Shown here in pieces: positions 38,028 through 49,090 of a DNA stretch of 64,000 bases. Below the pieces are notes generated by a model, which worked only from the letters and a program-made list of their open reading frames with translations, did not search any database and was not told where the DNA came from. This DNA comes from Photorhabdus asymbiotica (GTDB lineage Bacteria; Pseudomonadota; Gammaproteobacteria; Enterobacterales; Enterobacteriaceae). Positions within the stretch are counted from its first letter, which is position 1, and every line of letters begins with the position of its first letter. The translations under genes were made by a program, and so were the position numbers. Location: positions 1,085,850 to 1,149,849 of the forward strand of contig NZ_RBLJ01000002.1 of assembly GCF_003634575.1 (NCBI RefSeq). The letters run 5' to 3'.

Positions 38028-39136
38028 CAGAACATATCCTTTTTATTATCGATGGATTACCTGGTGGTGGCGCAGAAAACGTCACACTTAGGCTCGCCAA
38101 TGGATTACATCAATCTGGTTATCAAATCTCCATTCTTTCACTTGATACCAGGCTGGCTTATACCATCCCTGACGGGATTAATTACCTTGTCGATGCGGAT
38201 CATTATCAAGGCCCCTTAAGAAGACTCAATGAGCTTAATCGCAGAGCTAAATCTATGGATAAAGTTTTACAGAAACTTTTCCAAGAAAAAAATAAACCGG
38301 CTCTTGTAATCTCTAATCTGCACAAAACTGACAGAATCGTTGTTAAATCAAAAGTTTTAGCTGATTGTAATGTCTGGCATTGCATCCACGGTATCTTTTC
38401 TCAATCTTACCTTGGTAATAAAAGCGGACTTGCTTACTGGATAAAAAAAGAAAAAATTAAAAAAACCTATAAAAACAGGAAGCTTGTTTGTGTCTCTGAT
38501 GCAGTAAGTGATGATTTAAAAACAAATATTTCTCTGCAACCAGCAGAAGTACTGACTATTTACAATCCATTTGATTTTAAAGAAATCAAAGAAAAAGCAA
38601 ATCAAGACAATCCTTACCACGGAATAGAATATCTGCTACACGTTGGTCGTTTTCATGTAGTTAAACGCCATGACCGCCTTCTGGAAGCCTTTGCTAAAGC
38701 GGAACTTCCTTGTAAGTTACTTATCGTTGGTAAAGGGGAAGAACAAGCTGAATCAGAGATTAAACAGAAAATCAGTGAACTTAATCTTACCGATAAAGTT
38801 ATTTTAGCTGGCTTTCATGCTAACCCCCTACCTATTATTCGTGAAGCAAAAGCCGTCGTTATCAGTTCAGATAGCGAAGGTTTACCAACGGTTCTGATTG
38901 AAGCATTAATCTGTCACACACCGATTGTCAGCACTCAATGTCCCGGTGGTGTCAATGAGATTATGACGGGTGAATTAACGCAATATTTATCTCAGCTTAC
39001 GCCTGACTCGTTAGCTGAAAAAATGCAATTGATCTATAATCACCCCCCTGTAATTACTGAAGATATGTATAAGAAGTTTGATAGTGACCATATACTGCGA
39101 CAATATGTGTCACTGATAGATAAACGCAGCTTTTAA
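38024..39136 (+). CDS. LPS core glycosyltransferase, WabH-like (GT4)
   Basis: A 370-residue GT-B enzyme opening with HILFIIDGLPGGGAENVTLR. The start codon is GTG (38024), overlapping the preceding stop as GTGA. The donor domain has HVGRFHVVKRHD and the E-x7-E motif in SEGLPTVLIEAL. By position after a WabG-like gene it probably adds the next core sugar (GlcNAc in the Klebsiella WabH case). If so, the deacetylase-like gene at 34650 could act on that residue. Specificity is inferred. Confidence 0.85.
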   Translation: MTEHILFIIDGLPGGGAENVTLRLANGLHQSGYQISILSLDTRLAYTIPDGINYLVDADHYQGPLRRLNELNRRAKSMDKVLQKLFQEKNKPALVISNLHKTDRIVVKSKVLADCNVWHCIHGIFSQSYLGNKSGLAYWIKKEKIKKTYKNRKLVCVSDAVSDDLKTNISLQPAEVLTIYNPFDFKEIKEKANQDNPYHGIEYLLHVGRFHVVKRHDRLLEAFAKAELPCKLLIVGKGEEQAESEIKQKISELNLTDKVILAGFHANPLPIIREAKAVVISSDSEGLPTVLIEALICHTPIVSTQCPGGVNEIMTGELTQYLSQLTPDSLAEKMQLIYNHPPVITEDMYKKFDSDHILRQYVSLIDKRSF

Positions 39137-39236
39137 GACATCAACCGTCTCTATCTTATACAGATATGCATTTTCACACTTTCCTTGAAGCAGTGTGATA
39201 CTATTGGCGCTAATTTATATAAATGAATTTGATAGA

Positions 39237-40514
39237 ATGTTATTGCGTTTATATCAGGTACTTCTCTACCTCATCCAACCTCTGATTTGGTTGCGTTTAT
39301 TTCTTCGCAGCCGCAAGGCCCCTGCTTACCGTAAGCGCTGGGGTGAACGTTACGGTTTCTGTGCTGGTAAAGTTGCCGCTGGGGGCATCCTGCTTCATTC
39401 AGTTTCCGTCGGAGAGACGTTAGCCGCAATCCCGTTGGTCAGAGCTTTACGTCACCACTACCCTTTCTTACCGATTACAGTGACTACGATGACGCCGACC
39501 GGCTCAGAGAGAGTGCTTTCTGCTTTGGGAAATGATGTTAATCACGTCTATTTACCTTACGATCTGCCTGGCTCTATGGAGCGCTTTCTCAATCAAGTTA
39601 ATCCAAAGTTAGTTATCATTATGGAAACAGAGCTTTGGCCTAACCTCATTTTCCAGCTTCATCGACGTAATATTCCTCTAGTCATTGCTAATGCCCGTTT
39701 ATCTGCTCGTTCGGCTGCGGGATACCAAAAAATAGGCCATTTCGTAAAAACAATTTTGCACAAAATTACCTTGATTACAGCGCAGAATCAGGAAGATGGC
39801 GAACGTTTCATTGAATTAGGTTTGAGACGCTCTCAATTGGCTATCACTGGCAGTTTGAAATTTGATATTTCAGTCACACCTGAATTGGCAGCTAAGGCGG
39901 TGACATTACGACGACAATGGGCTGCTCGTCGTCCTGTCTGGATAGCCACGAGTACCCACGATGGAGAAGAGAGTTATATTCTGGATGCTCATTGCAATTT
40001 ATTGAAACAATTCCCAAATTTGCTACTGATTCTCGTGCCACGCCATCCTGAACGTTTTGCTAAAGCTGAAGAACTAACAAAGAAAGTCGGGTTAAGTTAT
40101 ATTCTTCGCAGTTCCGGGAAAATCCCCGAAGCCAATATCCAGGTTGTTATTGGCGATACAATGGGTGAGCTGATGCTACTCTATGGTATTGCAGATCTGG
40201 CTTTTGTTGGTGGCAGCCTGGTTGAGCGCGGTGGACATAACCCACTAGAAGCCGCAGCCCATGCCATTCCAGTGTTAATGGGCCCCCATACCTTTAACTT
40301 TAAAGATATCTGCGCCAAATTGGATCAAGCTAATGGCCTGATTACCGTTACTGACAGCCAATCTCTGTTCACCGAAATCAACAGCTTGCTGACTGATGAA
40401 GATTATCGCTTGTACTATGGCCGCCACGCCGCAGAAGTATTGCATGAGAATCAGGGTACCCTTCAACGTCTGCTTAAATTGCTGGAACCCTATCTCCCCC
40501 CACGGAGCCACTGA
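39237..40514 (+). CDS. waaA: Kdo transferase WaaA
   Basis: WaaA adds Kdo residues to lipid IVA. Started at MLLRLYQVLLYLIQPLIW the protein has 425 residues, the E. coli length; the frame stays open 14 codons further upstream without conservation. Motifs include an N-terminal membrane anchor, KAPAYRKRWGERYGF, HSVSVGETLAAIPLV with the catalytic Glu, and GGSLVERGGHNPLEAAAHAIPVL. It is followed without a gap by waaE and then coaD. Confidence 0.97.
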   Translation: MLLRLYQVLLYLIQPLIWLRLFLRSRKAPAYRKRWGERYGFCAGKVAAGGILLHSVSVGETLAAIPLVRALRHHYPFLPITVTTMTPTGSERVLSALGNDVNHVYLPYDLPGSMERFLNQVNPKLVIIMETELWPNLIFQLHRRNIPLVIANARLSARSAAGYQKIGHFVKTILHKITLITAQNQEDGERFIELGLRRSQLAITGSLKFDISVTPELAAKAVTLRRQWAARRPVWIATSTHDGEESYILDAHCNLLKQFPNLLLILVPRHPERFAKAEELTKKVGLSYILRSSGKIPEANIQVVIGDTMGELMLLYGIADLAFVGGSLVERGGHNPLEAAAHAIPVLMGPHTFNFKDICAKLDQANGLITVTDSQSLFTEINSLLTDEDYRLYYGRHAAEVLHENQGTLQRLLKLLEPYLPPRSH

Positions 40515-41770
<1,256 letters not shown>

Positions 41771-41840
41771 GCTTCTGAAATTATCGGGATTAGCCGGGAT
41801 ACTCCCTATCCCTAAGCTTCTCCCCGATATCCAACATAAA

Positions 41841-42650
41841 TTAATGCTGGCAATGACAGCAAAAGAAAGTGCTACGTTGCCCAAGCTTAATACTTGCTAT
41901 GTTTCCACCACAAATCCGGCATGGCTCTCCGGTTCTGCCATAAACAAACAATTCCTGAGCAAAATAGCCGGGCTTACCATCAGATTGCAAGAAATCCCTG
42001 AGTGTCGTTCCCCCTTGCTCAATAGATCGTTGCAGAACCTTTTTAATCGTTTCTACCAATAAATACACTTCACGCTCTGCCAACGTATGTGCCGGGCGCT
42101 CAGGCTGAATATGAGCAGTAAACAACGCTTCGTTCGCATAGATATTACCAACGCCTACAACTAGCTTATTATCCATTAGCCAAGGCTTAATCAATGTTTT
42201 TTTATTCCTTGATCGGGCGTAGAGATAAGCGCCATTAAAGTCATCAGAAAGTGGCTCCGGCCCCAAATGAGTCAATACTGAGCACTGATTGAGATCATTA
42301 CTCCATAGCCACGCCCCAAATCGTCTGGGATCGGTATAACGCAAGACCTTACCATCGGCCATGACTAAATCCACATGATCATGTTTTTCCGCAGGACGTT
42401 CCTCCGGCAGTATCCGTAAGCTACCCGACATACCCAAATGGATAATAATCCAACCCTCTGCTAACTCAATCAGCAAATATTTAGCTCGTCGTTGAACACT
42501 GAGTACAAGCCGGTCACTCAGCGTCATAATTTCTTCCGCAACAGGCCAGCGTAGCCGCCCATTTCTGACTACCGCATACTGAATTACATTTCCTACCAGA
42601 TGTGGTTCTATTCCTCTCCGGCTGGTTTCTACCTCTGGTAGTTCTGGCAT
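41841..42650 (-). CDS. mutM: Formamidopyrimidine-DNA glycosylase
   Basis: MutM/Fpg removes 8-oxoguanine and ring-opened purines and nicks the strand. The 269-residue protein has the catalytic N-terminal Pro-Glu ([16 protein letters not shown]), the void-filling and helix-two-turn-helix regions ([11 protein letters not shown]) and a complete C-terminal zinc finger (C-x2-C-x16-C-x2-C). It is convergent with coaD, the conserved enterobacterial arrangement, and divergent from waaL. Confidence 0.98.
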   Translation of the reverse strand: MPELPEVETSRRGIEPHLVGNVIQYAVVRNGRLRWPVAEEIMTLSDRLVLSVQRRAKYLLIELAEGWIIIHLGMSGSLRILPEERPAEKHDHVDLVMADGKVLRYTDPRRFGAWLWSNDLNQCSVLTHLGPEPLSDDFNGAYLYARSRNKKTLIKPWLMDNKLVVGVGNIYANEALFTAHIQPERPAHTLAEREVYLLVETIKKVLQRSIEQGGTTLRDFLQSDGKPGYFAQELFVYGRTGEPCRICGGNIASIKLGQRSTFFCCHCQH

Positions 42651-42764
42651 GATGATAACTCCTGTATTATGTATATTGTTTCAACTCTATTGCATCTCAG
42701 CAGATTAAGATAATATTTTCGTGTATCATTTCCAACCAGACTCAACAGGAATGAAAATAGATTG

Positions 42765-43988
42765 ATGAATATGTTTGATGTTAAAAATCTCAACAAAAAG
42801 TCATTATGGAACTTATCCATCATTGGGATTTATATATCCCTCGTTTATCTGCCTGATATAACACGGTATAAAAACCTGGTTCTTATTCTGATTGGCATTA
42901 CAGCGCTGACCTATTTGGCAACAGACTTTCGTCAAGTGATGCGTTCTATGCGCAATTCATTGTTGCTATCCATTCTGTTATTTACCCTAGCAATGTTCTA
43001 TTCAGTGGCGATTTCCGTCGAACCTGCCTTGAGCTTTCAAGAGATGAAGAAACCCATCCTGAATGGGTTGTTACTGTTCAGTTTTACTTTTCCGGTTGTA
43101 TTGTACAAAGAGAGTAAAGAAAGCATTGCCAAAATGATTCTATATTCATTTACCATTGGGATGCTGGCAATATGCCTGACTGATATTGGTAAATATTTTA
43201 TTGACTATAGTCAGGGTAAAATGCCTTTTACCAACTTCGATCACCGGGAATTTTCTTATGGTTTTATTTTCTATTTCCCCATTCTACTTTGCACTTGGGC
43301 ACTGTGGAAGAAACACACCTTAGTTAGTTGGCTGATACTAGCTGTTGCTTCAGCTATCAGTTTGTTTTTGTTATTAGGTACCTTAGCCCGTGGCGCTTGG
43401 GTAGCTGTTGCTGTTATAACTGCCTTTATCATCATGATTAATCGTGAATGGAAACTGACCATAATAGCGAGTTTAATCCTTAGCTTTTCAGTTGTCCTTT
43501 CTCACACTACGATAATAGCTAATGAAAATACTAAATTACTATTTTGGAAGCTTACTCAAACTGATAGCAGCCAGCGTTATGAAAATGGCACACAAGGGGC
43601 TGCTCTTAATTTGATTCTAGAAAATCCAATTAAAGGCTATGGTTATGGCAATAAGGTCTACCATAAGGTTTACAATGAACGAGTTGCCGATTATCCAAAC
43701 TGGGTATTTCGTGCATCCATCGGCCCCCACAATATCTTTCTGGCATTCTGGTTTGCAGGTGGAATAATCGGCCTAATTACAACCTTACTAATGACCATCT
43801 CCGCACTGTACACTGGTAGCCATATTATTGGCCGTAATAGTGGCATAATAAAGCAGGCAGGCATTATTCTATTAACTGGATTTATCGGATTATTTATTGT
43901 CCGCGGAGCTTTTGAAAATACTTATATTAATGAGATAGGCATTTTACTCGGTTTGATGATTGCACTATATAAAAAGAAAAGTGAGTAA
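42765..43988 (+). CDS. waaL: O-antigen ligase
   Basis: A 407-residue membrane protein with about twelve helices and the O-antigen ligase domain: GTLARGAWVAVAV followed by a large periplasmic loop with RYENGTQGAALNLILENPIKGYGYG and the conserved GPHNIFLAFWFAGG, whose His is essential in characterised ligases. It joins undecaprenyl-linked O-antigen to the lipid A core in the periplasm, linking the cluster at 2-21 kb with this core locus. TTG three bases earlier or ATG 42771 are alternative starts; ribosome sites are weak. Confidence 0.9.
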   Translation: MNMFDVKNLNKKSLWNLSIIGIYISLVYLPDITRYKNLVLILIGITALTYLATDFRQVMRSMRNSLLLSILLFTLAMFYSVAISVEPALSFQEMKKPILNGLLLFSFTFPVVLYKESKESIAKMILYSFTIGMLAICLTDIGKYFIDYSQGKMPFTNFDHREFSYGFIFYFPILLCTWALWKKHTLVSWLILAVASAISLFLLLGTLARGAWVAVAVITAFIIMINREWKLTIIASLILSFSVVLSHTTIIANENTKLLFWKLTQTDSSQRYENGTQGAALNLILENPIKGYGYGNKVYHKVYNERVADYPNWVFRASIGPHNIFLAFWFAGGIIGLITTLLMTISALYTGSHIIGRNSGIIKQAGIILLTGFIGLFIVRGAFENTYINEIGILLGLMIALYKKKSE

Positions 43989-44041
43989 TCAGATATCCCG
44001 GTCATATCATCAGTGACTGCATATGACCGCCACCACACCGA

Positions 44042-45220
44042 TTACTGTGCAGAAATATCCTTTGATATTGTCTGCATAATAAGCCTGGCTCGCTGATCCC
44101 AATTAAAACGTTCTGTTACCAACATTTTGGCATAACTGATTTGTGCTTTAACCTTTTCCGGATTAGCTCTTAATAACCGAATTTGCTGAGCAAAACTTGC
44201 CGCATTCTCACTATCAGCAAAACTAACCGCGTTTTCATCAACCACATCACGAATAGAAGGAAAGTCAGAAATCACCACAGGTTTACCCATCGCCATATAC
44301 TCGAATAATTTCAGTGGAGAGGTATAACGGCTGCCAATGCTGGTCTTAGTTAATGGCAACAAACAAATATCATTATCTGCAATCACCTGAAAACGCAATC
44401 TGGGTTGAATAAACCCCAAAAAATTAACTCTGTCACAAACACCAATCTGCTGAGCAATCTGCTGTAATTGTTGAATTTGTTCTGGCTCACCACCCACAAT
44501 ATTCAGCACTGCATTTTCAAGATAAATCATCGCTTCAATTGCCGTTGGAACTCCCTTCCAACGATGCAAACTTCCCAGATAAAGGATCTGGGTGGGTAAT
44601 TCACGGTCAGTCGACATAAATTTATCTGATGATATCGACTCCACGGCCAACATATCAACACCATCTGGTGCAACAACAATTGGTGTGCTGACATTATATT
44701 CACTGATAATGTCATCATTCAGTAATGACGTCAGAACAAAAATAACCCTGGACTGATTATAAACAAAGCTCTCGGTTTCTTTCAGTTTCTGATATTTATA
44801 CTGATTTTTATTTTTACTCAAATCATGTGATTCTTTAAACGACTGAGCAAAAATTTCATGACTTTCAAAAAACAGAGGAATTTCTGGATGTTCACATAAT
44901 AGATATTTTGCCATTTTCAAATTACGGGTAAAAACCGCATCTATGCTGTTCTTTTTCAACCAACAGGAAACCTGGAAATAGAACATCTTTTGAGTATTGA
45001 GCGGAAAGTACCACTTACGCCGGATATTGCGTAAAGGCATCAGTTTAGCCGATGATGGCAATATGCGCCCAAGTATCTCCTCAGCAGTATTTGTACCCTC
45101 TGGCGTAACCAAGTACACATCAGCCCCCTGACGGGCAAATGCGTCAACATTTTGTAAGATTTGTAATGATGCCACCCGATAATCAGGAACCGGATAGGGG
45201 TCGATATAGGCAATCTTCAT
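44042..45220 (-). CDS. Family 4 glycosyltransferase (LPS core region)
   Basis: A 392-residue GT-B enzyme: MKIAYIDPYPVPDYRVASLQ at the N-terminus, ILYLGSLHRWKGVPTAIEAM in the donor domain and SPLKLFEYMAMGKPVV in place of the usual E-x7-E box, as in several GT4 subfamilies. It is the third gene of a minus-strand run and its start overlaps the stop of the preceding transferase by one base. It ends 53 bases from the waaL stop. It probably extends the outer core; donor unknown. Confidence 0.87.
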   Translation of the reverse strand: MKIAYIDPYPVPDYRVASLQILQNVDAFARQGADVYLVTPEGTNTAEEILGRILPSSAKLMPLRNIRRKWYFPLNTQKMFYFQVSCWLKKNSIDAVFTRNLKMAKYLLCEHPEIPLFFESHEIFAQSFKESHDLSKNKNQYKYQKLKETESFVYNQSRVIFVLTSLLNDDIISEYNVSTPIVVAPDGVDMLAVESISSDKFMSTDRELPTQILYLGSLHRWKGVPTAIEAMIYLENAVLNIVGGEPEQIQQLQQIAQQIGVCDRVNFLGFIQPRLRFQVIADNDICLLPLTKTSIGSRYTSPLKLFEYMAMGKPVVISDFPSIRDVVDENAVSFADSENAASFAQQIRLLRANPEKVKAQISYAKMLVTERFNWDQRARLIMQTISKDISAQ

Positions 45221-46323
45221 TATTTATCTATTGCTTTCAGTAAACGATTTGCTGAATGTTCCCAGGTATACATTGTTTCAATCCGCTGACGCGCTTTCCT
45301 TCCCATGTTTTGCCCTCTGTCTGGCTGGGACAATAAAATATTAACCGCATCGACAATGGCTGAAGCATCCCCTGGTGTGACCAAAATACCTGAATTATTT
45401 TCATTACCGACCACTTCAGGTATGCCTCCGATATAACTGGCAATAACAGGTCTACCACACGCCATCGCTTCCGCAATAGTGATCCCAAACGCTTCATCAC
45501 CAACACTTGGGAAAATCCCCGCGTCACCAGCAGCATAATATTCAGGTAATTGATCATGTCCTACCGGTGGATGGAAGATAACTTGTTCTTCCAGTCGCAG
45601 GGCTGCAACTCGTTTCTTCAAACGTTGCAGATCTTCACCCGCGCCGATAATCAACAACTTAACATCTTTATCCTGTAACCGAGACATTGCATCAATCGCC
45701 ACATGCATACCTTTCCAGCCAACCAGACGCCCAGCAAAAGTTAGCAAAAATGTTTTATCACTGATCCCAAGACGCGTTCTGACAGAAGAATCTGCTGGCC
45801 TGAACTTATTAATATCAACACCGTTGTAAATAACCTGAGGAAATTGTTTAAAATGGTGCTGAATCTGCCAGGCATTAAAATGACTACATGCCACCCAAGC
45901 TGAAATTTTCTTACTCAGCCCCCTGTCCCCCTTGAAGAAACTGGTTCCACCACTCATATAGCAAAACTTAGTACGACTCTCTTTTGGCATCATTCGTGGC
46001 CAAAAAAAATCAAACGGCTTAGTTAGAATAATCCAGTCAAAATCTTCAGCAATGACAGCATGGCGGGCATGGCGAGCAAATGAGTAACGTTCAACAATAC
46101 GCTGAAAACGTCGGCCAATATTAATCACTTGCTCTCTGGGGGTGAATGGAAAAGTATGGATCTGTATAGCCCTGTCACCGAGAGCTGGCTGAACATCCCC
46201 CTTCCCACCAAAAATATGAATTTCATGGCCGGCATCAGTCAGCGCTTTCGCAAGCTCCCAAACTGCCGTCTGAATACCACCGTAAGACATCGTCACAGTG
46301 ACATCAACTAAACCTATTTTCAT
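45220..46323 (-). CDS. Family 4 glycosyltransferase (LPS core region)
   Basis: A 367-residue GT-B enzyme: MKIGLVDVTVTMSYGGIQTAVWEL with the GG loop at the acceptor domain, FAGRLVGWKGMHVAIDAM, and E-x7-E in DEAFGITIAEAM followed by ACGRPVIASYIGGIPEVV. It overlaps the truncated GT9 gene upstream by four bases and the next transferase by one base, so the three are translationally coupled. Likely a core hexosyl- or heptosyltransferase; acceptor unknown. Confidence 0.88.
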   Translation of the reverse strand: MKIGLVDVTVTMSYGGIQTAVWELAKALTDAGHEIHIFGGKGDVQPALGDRAIQIHTFPFTPREQVINIGRRFQRIVERYSFARHARHAVIAEDFDWIILTKPFDFFWPRMMPKESRTKFCYMSGGTSFFKGDRGLSKKISAWVACSHFNAWQIQHHFKQFPQVIYNGVDINKFRPADSSVRTRLGISDKTFLLTFAGRLVGWKGMHVAIDAMSRLQDKDVKLLIIGAGEDLQRLKKRVAALRLEEQVIFHPPVGHDQLPEYYAAGDAGIFPSVGDEAFGITIAEAMACGRPVIASYIGGIPEVVGNENNSGILVTPGDASAIVDAVNILLSQPDRGQNMGRKARQRIETMYTWEHSANRLLKAIDK

Positions 46324-46952
46324 CTTGTTGTTATCCCTAATGACTGAGTTTCTAGTAACTTTTGAGTTTCCTGCCAGATTTGTTCAACAGATATAACAGA
46401 CATCGAGTCTTCACATGTAGCTTGCATATAGTGAACCAGATGTTCAATAACCGCCAGATGTGGATGCTGCCGCCGCATAATGTTGGCAAAACGCAATTCC
46501 TCTTCACTAACACAGTAATTCAACTGCCAGTCACTTACTTCAACCCCAATCTCACTAGCAAGCATGGCACGTTCCTGCTGAGCCGGCAGCAACTGCTCTG
46601 GCTTTTTTACCGTCAACCAATTAGGTTGCCACGAAGACTTATCTGAAAATGAAACTGTTAAGCGTGATCTACGTTTCGCATACTGCAATAAAGGTTCGTC
46701 GTCGCCATATACTAAAGCTATATCATAATGTCTACGGGTAAACCAGCGACACCATTTTGCCTTACTTTTTGAAAAAGCAGTCAATCTATTGATATCACTT
46801 ATATTTTCCAAGGTATGTTTGGTTCTTTTATACGCCATAACATCAATATTCGCACCAAGCCATTTCTGTTTTAAAGCACGAATAACCGTCATCACCAGTA
46901 AGGTGTCACCGAAACGTGCTATAACAATGACCAGAATATTTTCGATTTGCAT
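46320..46952 (-). pseudogene. Shortened heptosyltransferase-like (GT9) gene
   Basis: The first 150 or so residues look like the N-terminal domain of a GT9 heptosyltransferase (NILVIVIARFGDTLLVMTVIRALKQ). The remaining 60 residues lack the donor-binding domain and run into a tail (CEDSMSVISVEQIWQETQKLL) that resembles the extreme C-terminus of the same family. At 210 residues against about 350, it has probably lost some 130-150 residues by internal in-frame deletion, and is unlikely to be active. It remains an open frame coupled to the next gene, so a retained non-catalytic role is possible. Confidence 0.7.
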
Positions 46953-47138
46953 AAGATAATTATCTGATTAATCTGCTATAAAATTCAACAAAACATCCAA
47001 GAATCTATTTTATATGCTCTTGATAAAGATAGGGTAATTAAATTAACAATAGATTTAAAAACAAATTAATATCAATTAGTTAAATGTCATTCAAAACCAT
47101 AAATCAAAGAATAACGCCTAGAAAAAACTTAAATTATG

Positions 47139-48260
47139 TTAATATTTCTTGTCTTTAATACTGTGAAAAAAGACCTTTTCCATTTTATCTAACATATTAT
47201 CCATTCCAAATAAAGCGACTGCCCGCTCCAATGAAGAATGGCTGAATTGCAAACGCAATTCATTATTATGAATCAACAACTCTAAACTTTCTGTCAATAA
47301 CTCTGCATTTCTAGGTTCCACAATATAACCGGTTTCACCATCAACTACCGCTTCAGTAATTGCACCAACAGAGGTTGAAACAACAGGTATCCCACACGCC
47401 ATTGCTTGCATAATTCCTTGTGGCACGCCTTCATTACCAAAAGAAGGTAATGCAAATAAATCCATTGCATTCAAACAATCAGGAACATCCTGACGATTAC
47501 CTAAAAAAATAACACTATCCGACAAACCTTCTCGCTTCACTAAAGGTTCCAGTGACTTACGTTGTGGACCATCACCAACAAACAAAAGCTGCCAGTCAGG
47601 GTATTTCTGGTGCAGAACTTTCCAGCTTTCTAACAGATAGCGATGCCCTTTCCAGGTTCTCATGGTCGCAACCACACCCAATGTCGGTTTATCCTGTATA
47701 CCAATCCGCTGACGGCAAACTTTCTTATCTTCCGGTCGGAAACGATCTAGATTGATTCCAGTGGGCACTGATGTCATATGCTGTAATGGATAACGATTAT
47801 TGATATGCAAATTTTGACGTAGTTTTTCACCTGTAGTCGCAATATGCCGGCATGCTTTTAGATACAACCAACGGGTTGTTATTGAATTGGATACATTGGT
47901 AGAAACGTGCCTGGTTCTAACCATTGGCGGCATATGCCTTAACGTTGCACAAGCCACAGCAACCAACCATGAATCTGTTGAACTATGCGTATTAATAACG
48001 TCAAACTGACGGCCTTCTTTCTTTAACCAATTACGCATAGTAAGCAAGCAGGATAAACGTTTTTTCTCAATAGGCAAAGCAACAACTGGAACGCCATAAG
48101 ATTTTGCTTCGCGGTAGATATTAGAATTAGGACAACAGACAATAACCACCTTATGTCCACGTTTTATCATCCCTTGAGATTCCGTCAGAATACGTATTTC
48201 CTGACCTCCCCAACCGCAAGAAGATTCCGTATGTAAAATATTTAGTTTTTCTTTAGTCAT
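47139..48260 (-). CDS. Family 4 glycosyltransferase (LPS core region)
   Basis: A 373-residue GT-B enzyme opening with LNILHTESSCGWGGQEIRIL, the signature of LPS core transferases whose acceptor loop reads WGGQE. The donor domain has VATMRTWKGHRYLLESW, and NEGVPQGIMQAMACG replaces the second Glu of the E-x7-E box by Gln, a known variant in this branch. A good ops-like element lies just upstream (48275-48286). The 186-base AT-rich gap after it separates it from the truncated GT9 gene. It probably adds an early outer-core sugar. Confidence 0.87.
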   Translation of the reverse strand: MTKEKLNILHTESSCGWGGQEIRILTESQGMIKRGHKVVIVCCPNSNIYREAKSYGVPVVALPIEKKRLSCLLTMRNWLKKEGRQFDVINTHSSTDSWLVAVACATLRHMPPMVRTRHVSTNVSNSITTRWLYLKACRHIATTGEKLRQNLHINNRYPLQHMTSVPTGINLDRFRPEDKKVCRQRIGIQDKPTLGVVATMRTWKGHRYLLESWKVLHQKYPDWQLLFVGDGPQRKSLEPLVKREGLSDSVIFLGNRQDVPDCLNAMDLFALPSFGNEGVPQGIMQAMACGIPVVSTSVGAITEAVVDGETGYIVEPRNAELLTESLELLIHNNELRLQFSHSSLERAVALFGMDNMLDKMEKVFFHSIKDKKY

Positions 48261-48274
48261 TTCAGCTCTATATC

Positions 48275-48286
48275 CAGCCTACCGGA
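48275..48286 (-). promoter_or_regulatory. Candidate ops element for the minus-strand core transferase group
   Basis: On the minus strand the sequence TCCGGTAGGCTG matches the ops consensus GGCGGTAGNNTG at eight of the ten fixed positions, including the invariant GGTAG. It stands about 15 bases before the ATG of the transferase at 48260. No full JUMPstart is visible around it, so RfaH control is only a possibility. Confidence 0.4.
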
Positions 48287-48391
48287 AGGCGTTAGTATAG
48301 CGAAACAGCATTTTACGTCTACGAATAACAGGATATATATGAAACTCTGAGAAGAAAGAGTGAGTATCTGTTTTAAAATTCTTCAAACAAC

Positions 48392-48418
48392 AAAAAACCC
48401 GACCTAAGCCGGGTTTTT
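48392..48418 (-). terminator. Intrinsic terminator of rpmBG
   Basis: Minus-strand AAAAACCCGGCTTAGGTCGGGTTTTTT forms a GC stem with flanking A and T runs, about 17 bases after the rpmG stop. The symmetry suggests it works in both directions. Confidence 0.9.
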
Positions 48419-48434
48419 ATCAAATCAGCCAAAA

Positions 48435-48605
<171 letters not shown>

Positions 48606-48613
48606 TCAGCTCC

Positions 48614-48871
<258 letters not shown>

Positions 48872-48916
48872 TCAGCTCGAGCTTTGTATTGGGTATGGCC
48901 GCCTCGTCAGGCTTAG

Positions 48917-48983
48917 GAGCCCATCTCAGCAAATTCTACTGAAAAGACTCACATTTACTCAGAAAATGTGCTGAGATAGGCTC
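48917..48983 (-). promoter_or_regulatory. Nested inverted repeats in the rpmB leader
   Basis: GAGCCCATCTCAGCA (48917-48931) and TGCTGAGATAGGCTC (48969-48983) pair over 14 of 15 positions. The 37-base spacer holds a second hairpin, CACATTT/AAATGTG. The structure lies 67 bases upstream of rpmB in its transcription direction. A shorter perfect hairpin, AAGATCC-GCAA-GGATCTT, sits at 49061-49078 next to the radC stop. A regulatory role is not established. Confidence 0.6.
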
Positions 48984-49090
48984 TTCTCGCCAAACCAAAG
49001 ATCCTCAAAGGTGGCGTAGTATACGCCCTCAATCGCTGACGCTCAAGTCCCGCACAACTAAAGATCCGCAAGGATCTTGAAAAAGTTAGA

